From Haematococcus lacustris (lineage: Eukaryota; Chlorophyta; Chlorophyceae; Chlamydomonadales; Haematococcaceae): a stretch of 64,000 nt of DNA. Positions 24,233 through 45,497 of this stretch are shown here, piece by piece. Each line of letters opens with the position of its first letter. Position 1 is the stretch's first letter. The notes beneath the pieces are model-generated. The model ran no database searches, was not told the origin of the DNA, and saw only the letters and a program-made list of their open reading frames with translations. Location: positions 5,160,106 through 5,224,105 of the forward strand of contig JASKMD010000014.1 in the NCBI GenBank assembly GCA_030144725.1, given 5' to 3'. A program made the translations under genes and the position numbers.

Positions 24233-25456
24233 TCAGGCGCTCCCAACATTCAAAAAATGACAGGAAACCGACCCTTGGCAGTAGGACGGCTGTAACTCTG
24301 CACTCACTGCGCCAAATAATATGCTAGATGATTCAAAATGTAGCCAACCCGGCCAGCTACCTTTCGACCATCCAGAATAGTTTTTCACTCAGTAGGTCGT
24401 GCACAGCAAAGCATCAAAGTTGGTGATTCAAATTTAAGCCGTTGCGGAGCATGCAGTCATCGCAACGACCGCCCGCGTCGCTGAGGCTGCTCTACACGAG
24501 CATGCGCGTCGGCAGCAGCAGTCGGATCTGAAAACGGTTGCGGCATGTGGCAATGAACCCATTTCCCCCCCATACCTAAACGGCAATGCCACAGCTCAAC
24601 CATTGGGACTTACAGCATGCTACTTACTAGGTTAAGCTCCTCTCAGACATTGTTACAAACGCTCATACTCAGATAAGCCAAACGCTCACTTTGGTCTGTG
24701 ACCCTCAACTCCCTTAGCCGATCTCAAGGCCAGAGCCATGCAGTCAGTAACACAGCTCCACACCATGACCGAATTTGGACTCGGCTCCTCTCAGAGTTAC
24801 ACTCCCCTACATGCCATCCACCTGCGTGCAAAGTTTCCTAGCTCAACTGCCACCCCACAGCCCCGTGGCCCTGATTCTGCTTGGAGAACATGATGTCACT
24901 TTGAAGATGTCAAACTGATAGAGGCCTGGGTTGTTTAATGTGCGGTTTGTTTTAAGAGATGCACCAATGAGTCAAGAACAAACATTACGTATCGCTTTTT
25001 CTATGGGTGCAGCGGCTGCAACACAGTGGAGGACACAGATGATGAGGGGGGGGTGTAGGCCGGTAATACCTTAGTGTGCGCCGACGCAAATGGTGTATTT
25101 GGCGAAAGCGAATACGCCCAGATGTTTCAATCACCCCGTCAAGGTGCCCTGCACGCCCGGCAGACATCGCGTTGGGTGTTGGCCGGACATTCCATTTGTG
25201 CACAAGTAGCTCACTACGCTAGGTAGATGGGGCCTCAGCGATGTGGCTCACCGTGCCAAGGAGACCCGTCTCGCCGATGTGATTTGTTCGCGGGCACATG
25301 TGGCAGTACGCGAGCAAAGACTCCAATGGCTAGCGCTGATGGTCAGGTTACGCGGACTAAAACGCCAATGCCAATGTGATGAACGCTATCGAAAACAGTG
25401 CGGTATTGAGAGAGTACTTGCATGAAGATTACCAACCCCATGTTGGGAACGCCTGA
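24233..25456. mobile_element. Complete TIR element, 1224 bp, 7-bp target duplication GTTCAAG
   Basis: Left terminus TCAGGCGCTCCCAAC (24233-24247) pairs with right terminus GTTGGGAACGCCTGA (25442-25456). GTTCAAG is duplicated at 24226-24232 and 25457-25463. The final 37 bp match those of the 2.5-kb element exactly, and CACATGTGGC...AAAGACTCC in the right subterminal region is shared. The left 300 bp match 28623-28912 and the inverted copy ending at 54921. No protein-like frame of note: a non-autonomous, MITE-like member. Confidence 0.88.
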
Positions 25457-25463
25457 GTTCAAG

Positions 25464-26550
25464 GCCTGTAAATTAGAGGCCAATATGTAGTGAATCAGAG
25501 GCTAGTTAGGACTGAAACATCGCTAATTAGCACAGTATTGTACCATCAGCGCACAACGTCAATAAAAATTGCTAAGTACACCAAGCCGCTCCGTGCCGCG
25601 ATGGTGTCTCTTTACAGGTATCGCTCAAACTACGTACATACTTGTGGAGTGCTGCGCTGATGCCAGAAGAACGGCCCTAGGACATCTGAGGCGGGCGAAC
25701 ATCATCGTTGTGCGACCCTGCAAATTTCTCTTGTTTTATACAATACTTGCATCAACATTTGACATTTCGCCCTCAGTTTCTGCCTGGCCTGCATGGCCAC
25801 CTCCCATCGCCACTGATTCGCTGGTATCGATGAGCATCGATGGCGGCGGCGTGCTCGAACTGGGCGCGGCGATACAGGGCCAGGACTGTGGATAGATGTT
25901 GACATGTAGAACCACCTGACGTCGCGTCGCATTTCCATCGCACAGGTCAGGAGTCACTGACAAGCAGCCCTTTAGCCGCAGTGGCAGCTGTGGGTGCGGC
26001 CGGAGTGGATAGATGTTGTGGATAGATGTTGACATGTGGACACGCCTGAAGTTGCGTCCATTTCCTTCGCGCAGGTCAGGAGTCACTGACAAGCGGCCCT
26101 TGAGCCACAACCGTAGCAGTGGCAGCCGGCGGAGTGCAAGTGACCACAGGCGTAGCCAGAGCATAGCCGTGACCGCAGGCGCAGCCGCAGCAATGACCAC
26201 AGCAGGAGGCAGCAACGCGGCCCCGACATCCACTCAGCCACATTGAAGCCCACTACTGTGGTGAGCATGTGCTCTGACAGTCTGTGGGTCGGTGTTGAGG
26301 TACATTGCATTAAAATGTGCAATGTTGTATGTTTGCATCACAATGTTGTACGTTTGCATCATTGCAGGCTGCCATGAAGGAGTGACAAGCTCTGTTGCCA
26401 TTGTCAAGTGTGCATGCTTCAAGGTTGGTTCGTGGAGGAGGAGGAGCAGGGAGGGCACTAGATGGCAGGAGTTGATAGGCAGGTGGACAGATAGGCAGAT
26501 GGGTGCATGGGCAAGTGGGTGGGTGGGTAAGATGCTTGTGTTTGTGTGTA
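25464..26550. other. Non-coding stretch with a tandem duplication
   Basis: No recognisable gene. A direct duplication is visible: 25890-25990 and 26018-26118 both read GATAGATGTTGACATGT, then CAGGTCAGGAGTCACTGACAAGC and CCCTT-AGCC, about 128 bp apart. The flanks carry AT-rich unique sequence. Confidence 0.55.
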
Positions 26551-27020
26551 CCGTACTCTCCCTTTTGATTCGCGTCCGCGAATCGTTTTTTTGGCCTCGC
26601 GAAATCGCGAACGAGTAAACAATGTGGTTTTTGGCTGAATCGCGAAGTGGTCAAACAATTATTTGACCTGCGTGAATGGTGTTGCGATGGACCGCTTCAT
26701 GGTCCGTGGTATCAGTGCCGACGACGCAGCCGAAAATCTGCTACGCCAGGTCGACCAACACGAAGATGGCCCTTGCACAGTGGCTGTGACTTGGTGATCG
26801 GGTGGCTTGACTTGGTGACCTGTGCAGAAAGTGTCCACGGAGGATTGACATGTCATGCAAGGAATGGCTGTCTTGAATATTTATAGGCACACCCACGTTG
26901 TCAAAGTTGTGTTTTGCTGCAACTTTTGCATCGGGAAAAAGTAAACAATGTTTTTTTTGCATCGGGAAAGAGTATTTAATTATAGTTTTCGAGGCCTCGC
27001 GAATCAAAAGGGAGAGTACG
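26551..27020. mobile_element. Mariner/Stowaway-type MITE with TA target site
   Basis: Terminal inverted repeats start CCGTACTCTCCCTTTTGATT at 26551 and continue to CGCG at 26574; the exact reverse complement occupies 26997-27020. TA flanks both sides (26549-26550 and 27021-27022), as expected for a Tc1/mariner-type target site. Internal sequence has repeated GTAAACAATG and GCATCGGGAAA units and a short frame MVRGISADDAAENLLRQ (about 26698-26750) of unknown origin. Length 470 bp, no transposase. Confidence 0.8.
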
Positions 27021-27560
27021 GTAATCTGTGTATATGGCCTGTCTGGGCTGAGCGGGCAGGGGAGTTGTTGTGTATAGGGGGCTTCAGTGGGGCCGGGGGG
27101 GGGCACGCAGGCAACAATCTGGTGTGCGGGTGAGTGTATTCTTGGATTTCTCCCTTGCATTCAGGTTTGAGGAGCCGCACACCCCTGACGCCTGCCCCAG
27201 ATGGAAGACCAGCTGCTGGCAGCCAGCGTGCAGCCCGGCGCAAACCTTAGCCATGACGCAGCCCCGCAGCACAGTGGTGTGCCCCTTCAGTTATGGCGCA
27301 GCGCGTGCATAACTTGTTAGGCTTACCACAACTCTCACAATTCACTATCAGCTGGCATGGGAGAAGACTGTGGGAGGATATGCAATGCCAATGTATATCA
27401 GATGCTAGGCTAGAGTACGAGAATATGTACATGGGCATGATGTAGTTGTAAGAAGAGGTTGCAGTTGTAGGTAGAGGTGTGTGCCCTTGTCGAGATCAAG
27501 ATGCAATGAGTAAGGTGACCCACCAGCTGACCCCTTATAAAAGTGTAAAAAGCACTTGAT
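27021..27560. other. Spacer, no gene seen
   Basis: No conserved coding segment on either strand. Mixed composition between the MITE and the CCTCTAA-motif array. Confidence 0.4.
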
Positions 27561-27564
27561 CATG

Positions 27565-27845
27565 GATGAGCCACCTCTAATTCGCCAATGACGCATTGAT
27601 GATTCACAACGGGTCGCCTCTAATTCACCAAACATTCACAGCTGTGCAGCCTCTATGTACCCACTAAGTCACAGTTTAGTCACCTCTAAGTTACAGCAAA
27701 ACCACAGCTGGGTCACCTCTAATTTACCGCTTTTGAGAGGGGATTTGGAGCCCTATGAATCAGCTATGAATCTACACAGATACATAGCTTTCTAGGCTCA
27801 CATTCAGCACTAATTTAGACCCCTCTAAACTACCTATGAATTAGG
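27565..27845. repeat. Degenerate array of CCTCTAATT motifs
   Basis: CACCTCTAATTCGCC, CGCCTCTAATTCACC, GCCTCTATGTACCC, CACCTCTAAGTTACA, CACCTCTAATTTACC and CCCCTCTAAACTACC occur at irregular spacing of roughly 35-105 bp. Each resembles half of an inverted pair with the TTAGAGG motifs at 24.0-24.2 and 25.5 kb. Confidence 0.5.
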
Positions 27846-27888
27846 CCGTATTCATAGGTCAGGCAACCTGTCATTCCTTTTGCCATTT

Positions 27889-28039
27889 CTAGTACAGGAG
27901 CAGGATGCAGTGCAGCCAGGCTGGGTCCACTGGTGGTGGCGCGCGGACATCTGGTTTACTGTTTAGTTAAAAATGCTTAGAACAACTTAGAGGTCGTAAG
28001 TATGTAACATAGATATGTCGCTGTAGAGCTTGGTAGAGG
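27889..28039 (+). repeat. Dispersed repeat, copy 2 (uninterrupted)
   Basis: Second copy of the repeat at 21283-21418, with the empty target site ATGTAAC at 28002-28008. It continues to GATATGTCGCTGTAGAGC, which in copy 1 lies beyond the inserted transposon. It ends directly at the ATG of the 28040 frame. Confidence 0.85.
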
Positions 28040-28622
28040 ATGCAGCGAAACAGGCAGCTCAAACGTAACCGTGATGCCTCGGACATTGAAGTTGACCGCG
28101 AGGTCGCGGCTCAGCCAGAGCCAAGCCAGGCGCAGAAGAACAAGAAGGCCAGCGGTGAAGCGCGCAGGGACCGACACGACAAGAACACATGGCATGCGAA
28201 GAAGGCCAAACGGCATACCGTGATAAGGGGTGTGAGCGCGGCTGGTTTAGAGGCGGGAGCGGTCGTGGCGTCCGAAGTGGTCGAGGCACGGCTCGTCACG
28301 CAACTCGAGGCTTGGGTGGAGGCCTGCAGCATGAGAGCGCTGCTCGGGAGCTTGCTACTGGGCCTCGCGGTGCGAGGCTGGTTCACGCGGGTCAGGGTGC
28401 TTCCGGACGGCCAGGAGGTCTTCGAGGAACTCCCAGCTGAGCTCGCGGTCAACCCGAACGTGGCGAACCGCAACATGTACCTGCAGCTCTGCCGCGGACT
28501 GCCTCCTCCCGGAAGGCGCTCTCAGCCCAGCGCAGCTGTGGAGGATGTGCTGGCCTTCTACCCGGGTCTCCACGACCGCCTCAAAGCTGTACCTCGCTAT
28601 GAGCAAGACTTAAGACTTACAG
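28040..28622 (+). pseudogene. Possible Fanzor N-terminal half, cut by a TIR element
   Basis: About 194 residues of open frame from ATG 28040: a basic KR-rich leader, then KRHTVIRGVSAAGLEAGAVV, LVTQLEAWVEACSMRALLGS, LLLGLAVRGWFTRVR, MYLQLCRGLPPPGRRSQPS and VEDVLAFYPGLHDRLKAV. The helical, Leu/Trp/Arg-rich layout resembles the N-terminal region of algal Fanzor proteins as I remember them; this is not demonstrated. The frame is broken at 28623 where a TCAGGCG terminus begins; the remaining codons to 28675 are transposon sequence. It could alternatively belong to another transposon protein. It lacks the RuvC half, which the 16715 gene has, while that gene lacks this part. Confidence 0.4.
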
Positions 28623-29260
28623 TCAGGCGCCCCCAACTAACAGAAAACCTACCCCTGGTAGTAGGACGGCTGTAGCTTTGCACTCACTGCGCCAAATATT
28701 ATGTTAGCCAGCTACCTTTCACCCATCCAGAATAATCATACACTGAGTAGGCCGTGCACAACAAAGCGTCAAAGTTAGTGACTCAAATTTGAGCCGTAGC
28801 GGAGCATGCAGTCATCGCTACGACCCCCCGCGTCGCTTAGGCTGCTCTACGCGAGCATGCGCGTCGGCAGCAAAAGTCGGATTGGATAACGGTGGCGGGA
28901 ATGTGGCAAGGAGGCAGGTGGGGTTGGGAGAGGTGGCCACTATTGCCTATGTTTAACTATGTCTCGTGTGTCACCGCTTGCGCTTGGCAGCTGTCTGGGG
29001 CAGCTCAGGTGTGGTACGCTTGCGGAGCGTGCAGCCAGGAGCCGGCGCTTGAGCCATAGCAGCCTGCCCCTGGGTGGCGTTTGCAGCTAGTGCCAACTGA
29101 TACATGTGGCCGGAATCAGGTGATGCAGGCGGCCCCTGAGGTGACTCAATAGGGGTTTCAAGCATCTGCCCCCCTGGGGCGTTGCCCCACGAGCTCCGGC
29201 CCCGCTGCTGGGATGGCTGCTGTGCGGGTGGTGGGGGGGGGGGCTGTGGGGGGGGCACAC
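28623..29260 (-). mobile_element. TIR-family element, partial (one terminus seen)
   Basis: Starts with TCAGGCGCCCCCAAC at 28623, and its first 290 bp follow the 24233 element closely (CGGAGCATGCAGTCATCGC, CGAGCATGCGCGTCGGCAG). A matching right terminus was not found, so the copy is truncated or its end has decayed. The end near 29260 is only where the recognisable frame stops. Confidence 0.6.
28971..29258 (-). pseudogene. Transposon protein C-terminus, unknown family
   Basis: Pro/Gln-rich frame ending GPPASPDSGHMYQLALAANA, TQGQAAMAQAPAPG and TLRKRTTPELPQTAAKRKR. The same order of motifs (GPTASPDLLHMLQL, TQGQAALAQ, TLQKRTTP) is encoded at 54320-54510 in the inverted family copy. Conservation between two copies suggests a real, previously coding tail with a basic C-terminus. 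Its stop is about 350 bp from the element terminus, as in the other copies. Confidence 0.45.
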
Positions 29261-29588
29261 TTGCACACTATGCACACTTGCAGTAGCCATTGTTTTAATG
29301 ACCTCACAGCCTTTGTTTGATTAAGACACTTGCTTTGTTTGGTGCAACACGAGCCTGTAGGGAGTAAAACTTGTAAATGCCATGCCGTGCCATGACCATT
29401 GCAAACTTCATTTTCGCACTGCACCGCTTGTTCTCGCTGTCCGGTAAAGGTAGCCAACGTTTAGAGCAGTTACGAGACACCAAGTCTCCGGCGAGCCCAC
29501 TTAGGCAGAGGGGCTTTCACAGGCGATGCAGCTTTGGGGCACTGAAGCTCCTGGGCCAGTGTAGGCATACCAAGGAGCGCTTGTGAGC

Positions 29589-32500
29589 ATGGCCGGGGAG
29601 GGAGCCACTGGCGAATGGCAGTTTTTGCAATGCTTTGGCGAGCGCACACCTGGCGAGGATATACAGGAGGGTGCGTTGCCACCCCTTGAAGAACCGGTTC
29701 AGTTTACAAAGCCAGAACCTGGGTGCTGTGTTGGCAAAGGCAGCCGCAGCCAGCAAAGCTGCGTGACTAGCATGCCTGCTTCTTTGGGGTGTCGACCCCA
29801 CGATTTTTCCAACCCTGCGATTGTCGCAGCCTAGTTTAAAGCACAGGTATTGCTGGCGTGCTCCGCAGCCGATGTCATCTCTGCTGTCGAGTTCGACGCG
29901 AATGGGCTTCACCTGGCTACCGGAGATAGGGGCGGACGTGTTGTGTTGTTTGAGCGCGTCAACCCGCTTGCGGTATGCCGCAGAGTCAAGTCCGCGGGTG
30001 CTTCGTAGTGACGCTGCCTTTGACGCTGCCTGGTTCACTTGACCGTGCTGCGCAGAAACCTCCTGCGCCCGATACTCGCGCCCCTGCACCGGTGCCTAGG
30101 GGCGCAGCGTACGAGTATAGGTACATGACAGAGTTCCAGTCGCACGAGCCAGAGTTCGACTACCTCAAATCATTGGAAATAGAAGAAAAGATCAACAAAG
30201 TCCGGTGGTGCCGTAGCTCCAACAACACAAGGATGCTGTTGAGCACCAACGACAAGACAGTGAAGCTGTGGAAGGTGTGCAAGCTGGCTAGGGCAAGTTG
30301 CTGTGCAAGTTTGATTACTCTGGGCCAGCTTGTGTGCAGGTGTATGAGAAGAAAGTCACTAGCCTTGCCAACTTCAATATTGAAGGCCGCAACACATCAG
30401 TGGCAAACAAGCCCAATGCACTCAGCAGTCATCCCAAGCTCACCAGCCTGCGCATGCCCAAGGTAAGAATAGCAGGCTGAGCATGCCGTGCCAGCTGAGG
30501 TGGCTTGACCGAACTCCACACAGCCTTGGCCCAAGCGCTGTGCAGGTTACCAGCACAGAGGTTCTTCTGGCCGCTCGTTGCAAAAAGGTGTATGCTAATG
30601 CGCACACCTACCACATCAACTCCATCTCAGTGAACAGCGACCAGGCCACCTTCCTGTCAGCTGACGACTTGCGGGTTAACCTGTGGAATCTGGACATCAC
30701 AGAGCAGAGCTTTAACGTTGTTGACATCAAGCCCTCCAACATGGAGGACTTAACAGAGGTCAGACGCAGTGACAGCTGCAGCTACAAGCAGTAGTATGTC
30801 GTGATGGTGCCATCAGGGGCCTTGCAAGTCCCTGTATGGAAATGAGTGCAGCATCACAGCTTTCTCATGCAATAGGTGACATGCAGTTCAAGCACATGCT
30901 ACAGCTACACACAGCTATGCATTTGGTCAGCGTGATCAGCAACCTTGCATGCCCATGTGTGGGCCAAGGTCATGGCCTTTCAATGCAGTGGGTGTTGTGC
31001 GACAGAGGCACACGCCCCAGGCATTGCTTCAATGCATATGATTGGACTCCAGGCAAGCCGTGCCGGCCGTGCTTCCATCCCAGGTCATCACATCTGCGGA
31101 GTTCCACCCTGACCAGTGCAACGTGTTTGCATACAGCAGCAGCAAGGGGTGCATCCGTCTAGCCGACATGCGCAGTGCTGCATTGTGTGACAAGCACGCC
31201 AAGGCCTTCGAGGAAGTGGAGGCCCAGGTGTGCTGGGCGTTGCCACACAGGCCGTGCTGCACGGGCCTAGCATGGGCAGCCTGGGGCTAGGGACTGCACA
31301 GCCAGCTGCTATCATGAAGGAGCTCCTGAGCTAGCACCAGGCAGTGTCAAATGCTGTACACCACCCTGAAGAGGGCAGGCCAGGCCTTGCATTTCACTCT
31401 AGCTGCCCTAGGTAGAGTGCAAGCATACCATGCACCAGCCCAGGGAGTGACACAGTCTGTTCCCGCTCATTGACTTCTGCAAGAACTTGCATGCATATAT
31501 AGCAGGGTTGGGGTGAATCATGGTGATCCTGAAACTTCATACCACAGCTGCACCTAGGCCTGCCCAGGTATTACATCCACACCTGGCGCCCCTTGGTGCC
31601 ATCTGCTTGGTGCAGGCTAACAAGTCGTTCTTCTCTGAAATCATCGCCAGCATATCAGACATCACATTCAGCAAGGACGGCAGGTACATCCTCAGCCGAG
31701 ATTACATGACCCTTAAGCTCTGGGACCTGGCCAAGGAGAGCGCACCAGTGGCAACCTTCAACACGCACGAGCACCTGCGTGCAAGGGTAGGCCAGGCTAG
31801 CTGGCCGCAACCCATCCGCACAGCAGCCGCACAAGACAGTGAACTCCCAGCCACCCTGTTGATGCAGATGACCGCTGGCCAACTCTTCATCTTACCATGC
31901 TGAACAGTTGATGCTGTTCCCTGGCCTGCTGACCACATCTGCAGCTGTGTGACCTGTACGAAAACGACTCCATCTTCGACAAGTTTGACTGCTGCATGAA
32001 TGGCAAGGGCGACGCCATCGCCACCGGCTCCTACAATAACATGTTCCGTGTGTTTGGCACCTGGAACAGCGCGGACCTGACCCTGGAGGCTTCAAGAGAC
32101 CCCATGCGCAAACGCCTCGCAACCCCCTCAAAGGTGCGCTCATGAACTCAGTGCAGCACATGTAAGCTGACAAGCGCCAGGGTTTGCAACAGGGCAGCAC
32201 AGCGATTGTGCGGCAACGATGTGAGACGGTGTGTGAGTGAGTGTGCGTGTGTGTGTGTGTGGTGATGTGTATGGGGGGGGGTGTTGGGGGCTTTTTTGGC
32301 AGCACAGCAATTTTAATCAACTCAGCGCAGCGCCCACAGGCCAGTGGCACCCCACATGATCTGCCAGCACAGCAGCTGCTGACAGCTCAATGCAGTTCAG
32401 CAGCAGCCCCGGCTGCAGCACGAGTGGACGGTCTTCATGACAACAGGGGCAGTGCAGCCTGTGCTTGCATGTCTTCCATGAATGCACTCCCAACCCCGAC

Positions 32501-32827
32501 TCATTCACGCATGGTCTCCCAGGTGGCAGCTGAGTGGAAGCTGACTGCAGCCCATTTCAGCCATCAGCGTGCAGCAATGACGCAGGTGTTTCTAGTGACG
32601 CCAATGACTTAGCGTGGCATGTTGTTGTCTTGTGGGCCATGCCGTGGCTACACCTGCAGGCCAATCGGTTTGCAATCCGCAAGAACGGCGTGGGGAAGCG
32701 TGGGGCAGGGGATGGTGCAGAGGCTGGCACTGACTACGCCAGCAAGCTGCTGCACCTCGCCTGGCACCCTGAGGCCAATGTCATTGCAGCAGCAGCCTCC
32801 AACAGCCTGTACATGTACTGTGCATGA
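29589..32827 (+). CDS. PP2A regulatory subunit B55 (WD40 propeller)
   Basis: Substrate-recruiting B/B55 subunit of protein phosphatase 2A (PPP2R2 family). Exons 29589-29670, 29869-29972, 30056-30274, 30340-30462, 30546-30758, 31084-31227, 31616-31786, 31945-32133, 32660-32827 sum to 1413 nt, 470 aa; family members are usually 440-500 aa. Recognisable blocks: [18 protein letters not shown] at the start, [10 protein letters not shown] and [132 protein letters not shown] and [20 protein letters not shown]. The start Met is the only one compatible with the conserved N-terminus. All introns are GT-AG. Copy intact. Confidence 0.95.
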
Positions 32828-32933
32828 GGGCGGCATACACACCATCCGCTACCGCCCAGTACATGACGGCAGCCCGCAAGCAGTGAAACAACTGCAACTC
32901 GGCAGGTGCCTGGTTTGATGAGGGTAGTGCCCT

Positions 32934-32974
<41 letters not shown>

Positions 32975-34970
32975 GCAGGAGGTGGTTAGCTGCCCCTGCC
33001 CTGTCATCAGCGCTCCTGCCTGCTCTGCTCGGGCGGTACTAGCTACTTGCTGCCACCATGGCTTCCAATCTACATCCCGTACATGATGGCTGCGATATCA
33101 ACTATGCTTTGGACAGGATAGTATGTGCCTTGTTCATGGTGCATGTAGTGCACAACAAGCATCACATGGGGGCAGCAAGGGCTGGCTGGCAATGGATCAA
33201 GTCCTGGCATGGGTTGGTGTTGGGTGGATGCAGTGTAGCAACTAGCTACAGACAGGTTGTGCCTGCTGAGTCCTGGAGCTAGTGCATGTTGGTGGGCTGC
33301 TGCAAGGCCAGATACAGCCAGGCAAGTGCTTCTTAGCTGTCAGGGTGCTGCATGACGTCTGGTCCCAGGTTGACTCGACTAGGATTCGTGAATTGCACAA
33401 GCTCCAGTGAAGGCATGCAAGCACAGGGTTGAGCAAGTGCTCGACAATCTCAGACAAGCCGTTGGTCGATGTAGGCAAGTTCAAAGCCCCCCTGTCACGT
33501 AGGCAGGCATAAGTCAGAATGGTCGAGAGTTTAGGAATGCATCCAGTTTTCTTTACTTGCCTGCCATGGTGGCCTCAACGCTGGTGACCCCAGATAATCT
33601 ACGAAAGTATCACATGGTGGATATGCGTTGTAGAGTTGCTGGGAAGCACACCTTCTCTGGATAAGCCTGCTCTGCCGCTACAGTATTGCTGCCTGTTGCA
33701 CATGCCGGGCAAGCCACGAAACTGTAAGCAACGGCAAACGGGATACCAACGAAACGAGCTCACTTGTCGGTTTGACACCGGACTGGCCAGCTGGTTGTTC
33801 AGCCTCTCAAGCTGTTGTAATGGGGTGCCGAATGGTCTTTGGAAGGGACGTATCACAGGTTGTGGTTTGTCGTTGGGTGTGACTGAGGACGCTACAGGGA
33901 AATTGTAGCTCTTGAACAAGTTGAAGTGACCCACCAACTACTTGTGTTGTCTGTAGAGTTCCTTACCCACGCTGCGGCCCATAGTGTGGAACTCGTACTT
34001 GTAAGACTTGTCAAGGCCAGTCGGGTGCTGAGCTTCGTTACGGGCCGCATTGAAGTTAGTACACACATCAGGCTTTGTTTTAACTAGGCAAGGTGCTGCA
34101 AACTGTCCAACTCCCAGCCTCAGCCACACCACTTGTGTAGCATCATTATGCCACTGGCTCATCAGGTCTGTTTTTAGGGTGTGGTCCAGCCAGCATGACA
34201 TCCTGACATCAGGAGTGCAAAAAGTGCACATAAACATGCCGCAAAAGCATGTCCAGAACCTGTGCATTCTTGGTGCTTGCACGCGCACCTTGATCGCGAA
34301 CACCTATGTATTGGCCATAGACATGTAGGCCAATGCTTGCTTAAAATGACTGGTGTTGGCGCGTCGTGGCGCCTGACATCACCACGCCTGGATGCAAGTG
34401 ATGTGCGAACTTTCAGTAGCAGTGTCTGTGCCGCACAGCCTGCATCGCTTCGTAGCCCTGGGTTCATGTAAGCGAATACAAATGACAAGCAGTACAGCCC
34501 ATCTTCGTAGCCCAAACCTGCTCCTCTCACCCCCTGCTCCTCCTCCTGCTTTGCTTTCTCTAGCCCTTCCTGCTCTTGTCCTCATTACTGCCACTGCCGT
34601 GGGCTGGTGCTTGCAGTGGTTGGGTCTGGCCCTGCTACGCGTCTGCGTAGTCAGTATGCAGCCACCCTGCACTCTTGCACCCGATCACACCACACACCTA
34701 TGCCTCTCTGGTGCCTGCTTGTGCCCCCACGCCTGCTTTGTGTTCAGGCGGCGACTCGCCCATCGTCAGAGCCAGCAAGCTTTGGCAGTGGCGGCAGTGC
34801 ACGCCAGAACAACCTGCAGCAGTAGCAGCAGCAGCCGCCCTTGGGTCACCTCCAGGCGGTGGCCACTAGCTTTGGGCAACCCAGCACCCAACATCCGGGT
34901 CCACCCCCTGCCCCCACAGTACAGGCGAGGCTGCCGTTGAAGCCAGCCCGGAGGATATTGACAGCATTGA
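32828..34970. other. Spacer with unassigned frames
   Basis: No confident gene. A pure (GGCT)n run lies at 32934-32975. Minus-strand frames at 34303-33938 (CLVKTKPDVCTNFNAARN; DKSYKYEFHTMGRSVGKEL) and 33937-33599 look protein-like in composition and may be a decayed mobile-element gene, but I recognise no family. The 5' exons of the MutS2-like gene are probably in the right part of this interval. Confidence 0.35.
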
Positions 34971-34979
34971 GGCGGCTGG

Positions 34980-35045
34980 CTGGGAGTCGAACCCAGGTCT
35001 GCAGCTCAATGCCGGGCATGGACAAATGCGCCAGTGCTATATGCA
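34980..35045 (-). repeat. Possible tRNA-derived SINE relic
   Basis: On the minus strand CTGGGTTCGACTCCCAG forms a perfect 5-bp T-arm with a B-box core (GGTTCGACTCC), preceded 40-45 bases earlier by TGGCGCATTTG, an A-box-like sequence. The flanking acceptor-stem arms do not pair, so it is not a functional tRNA. A further B-box-like GGTTCAAGTCC lies at 35209 on the plus strand. Confidence 0.35.
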
Positions 35046-35306
35046 GGCTGCACGACCACTTGCAAGACCAAACATGCACACATGCAACAAGCTGGAGGTG
35101 CAGCTTTGACATAGTTTGTACATTAATGAGCAATCCAGTCCCCTGCAGCTTTCATCAATTGCGGGTACAGTAGTGCCCCCAATGGGTCCATGTCTGAGTG
35201 GGTTCAAGTCCTGGCAGGCGCGCCTAGTGCACCACATCCAGGTCCTGATGTACCAGGTGGTGCTGGGTTCAAACCTCACCAAATGCGCCTTCTGCTGTCC
35301 ACCCAG

Positions 35307-45497
<10,191 letters not shown>

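Noticed and set aside
29517..30089. 190-codon minus-strand frame
   Set aside because: Overlaps the first three exons of PP2A B55 on the other strand, whose conservation fully explains the openness.
34980..35045. Functional tRNA gene on the minus strand
   Set aside because: T-arm is perfect, but the acceptor stem does not pair and D and anticodon arms are not formed.
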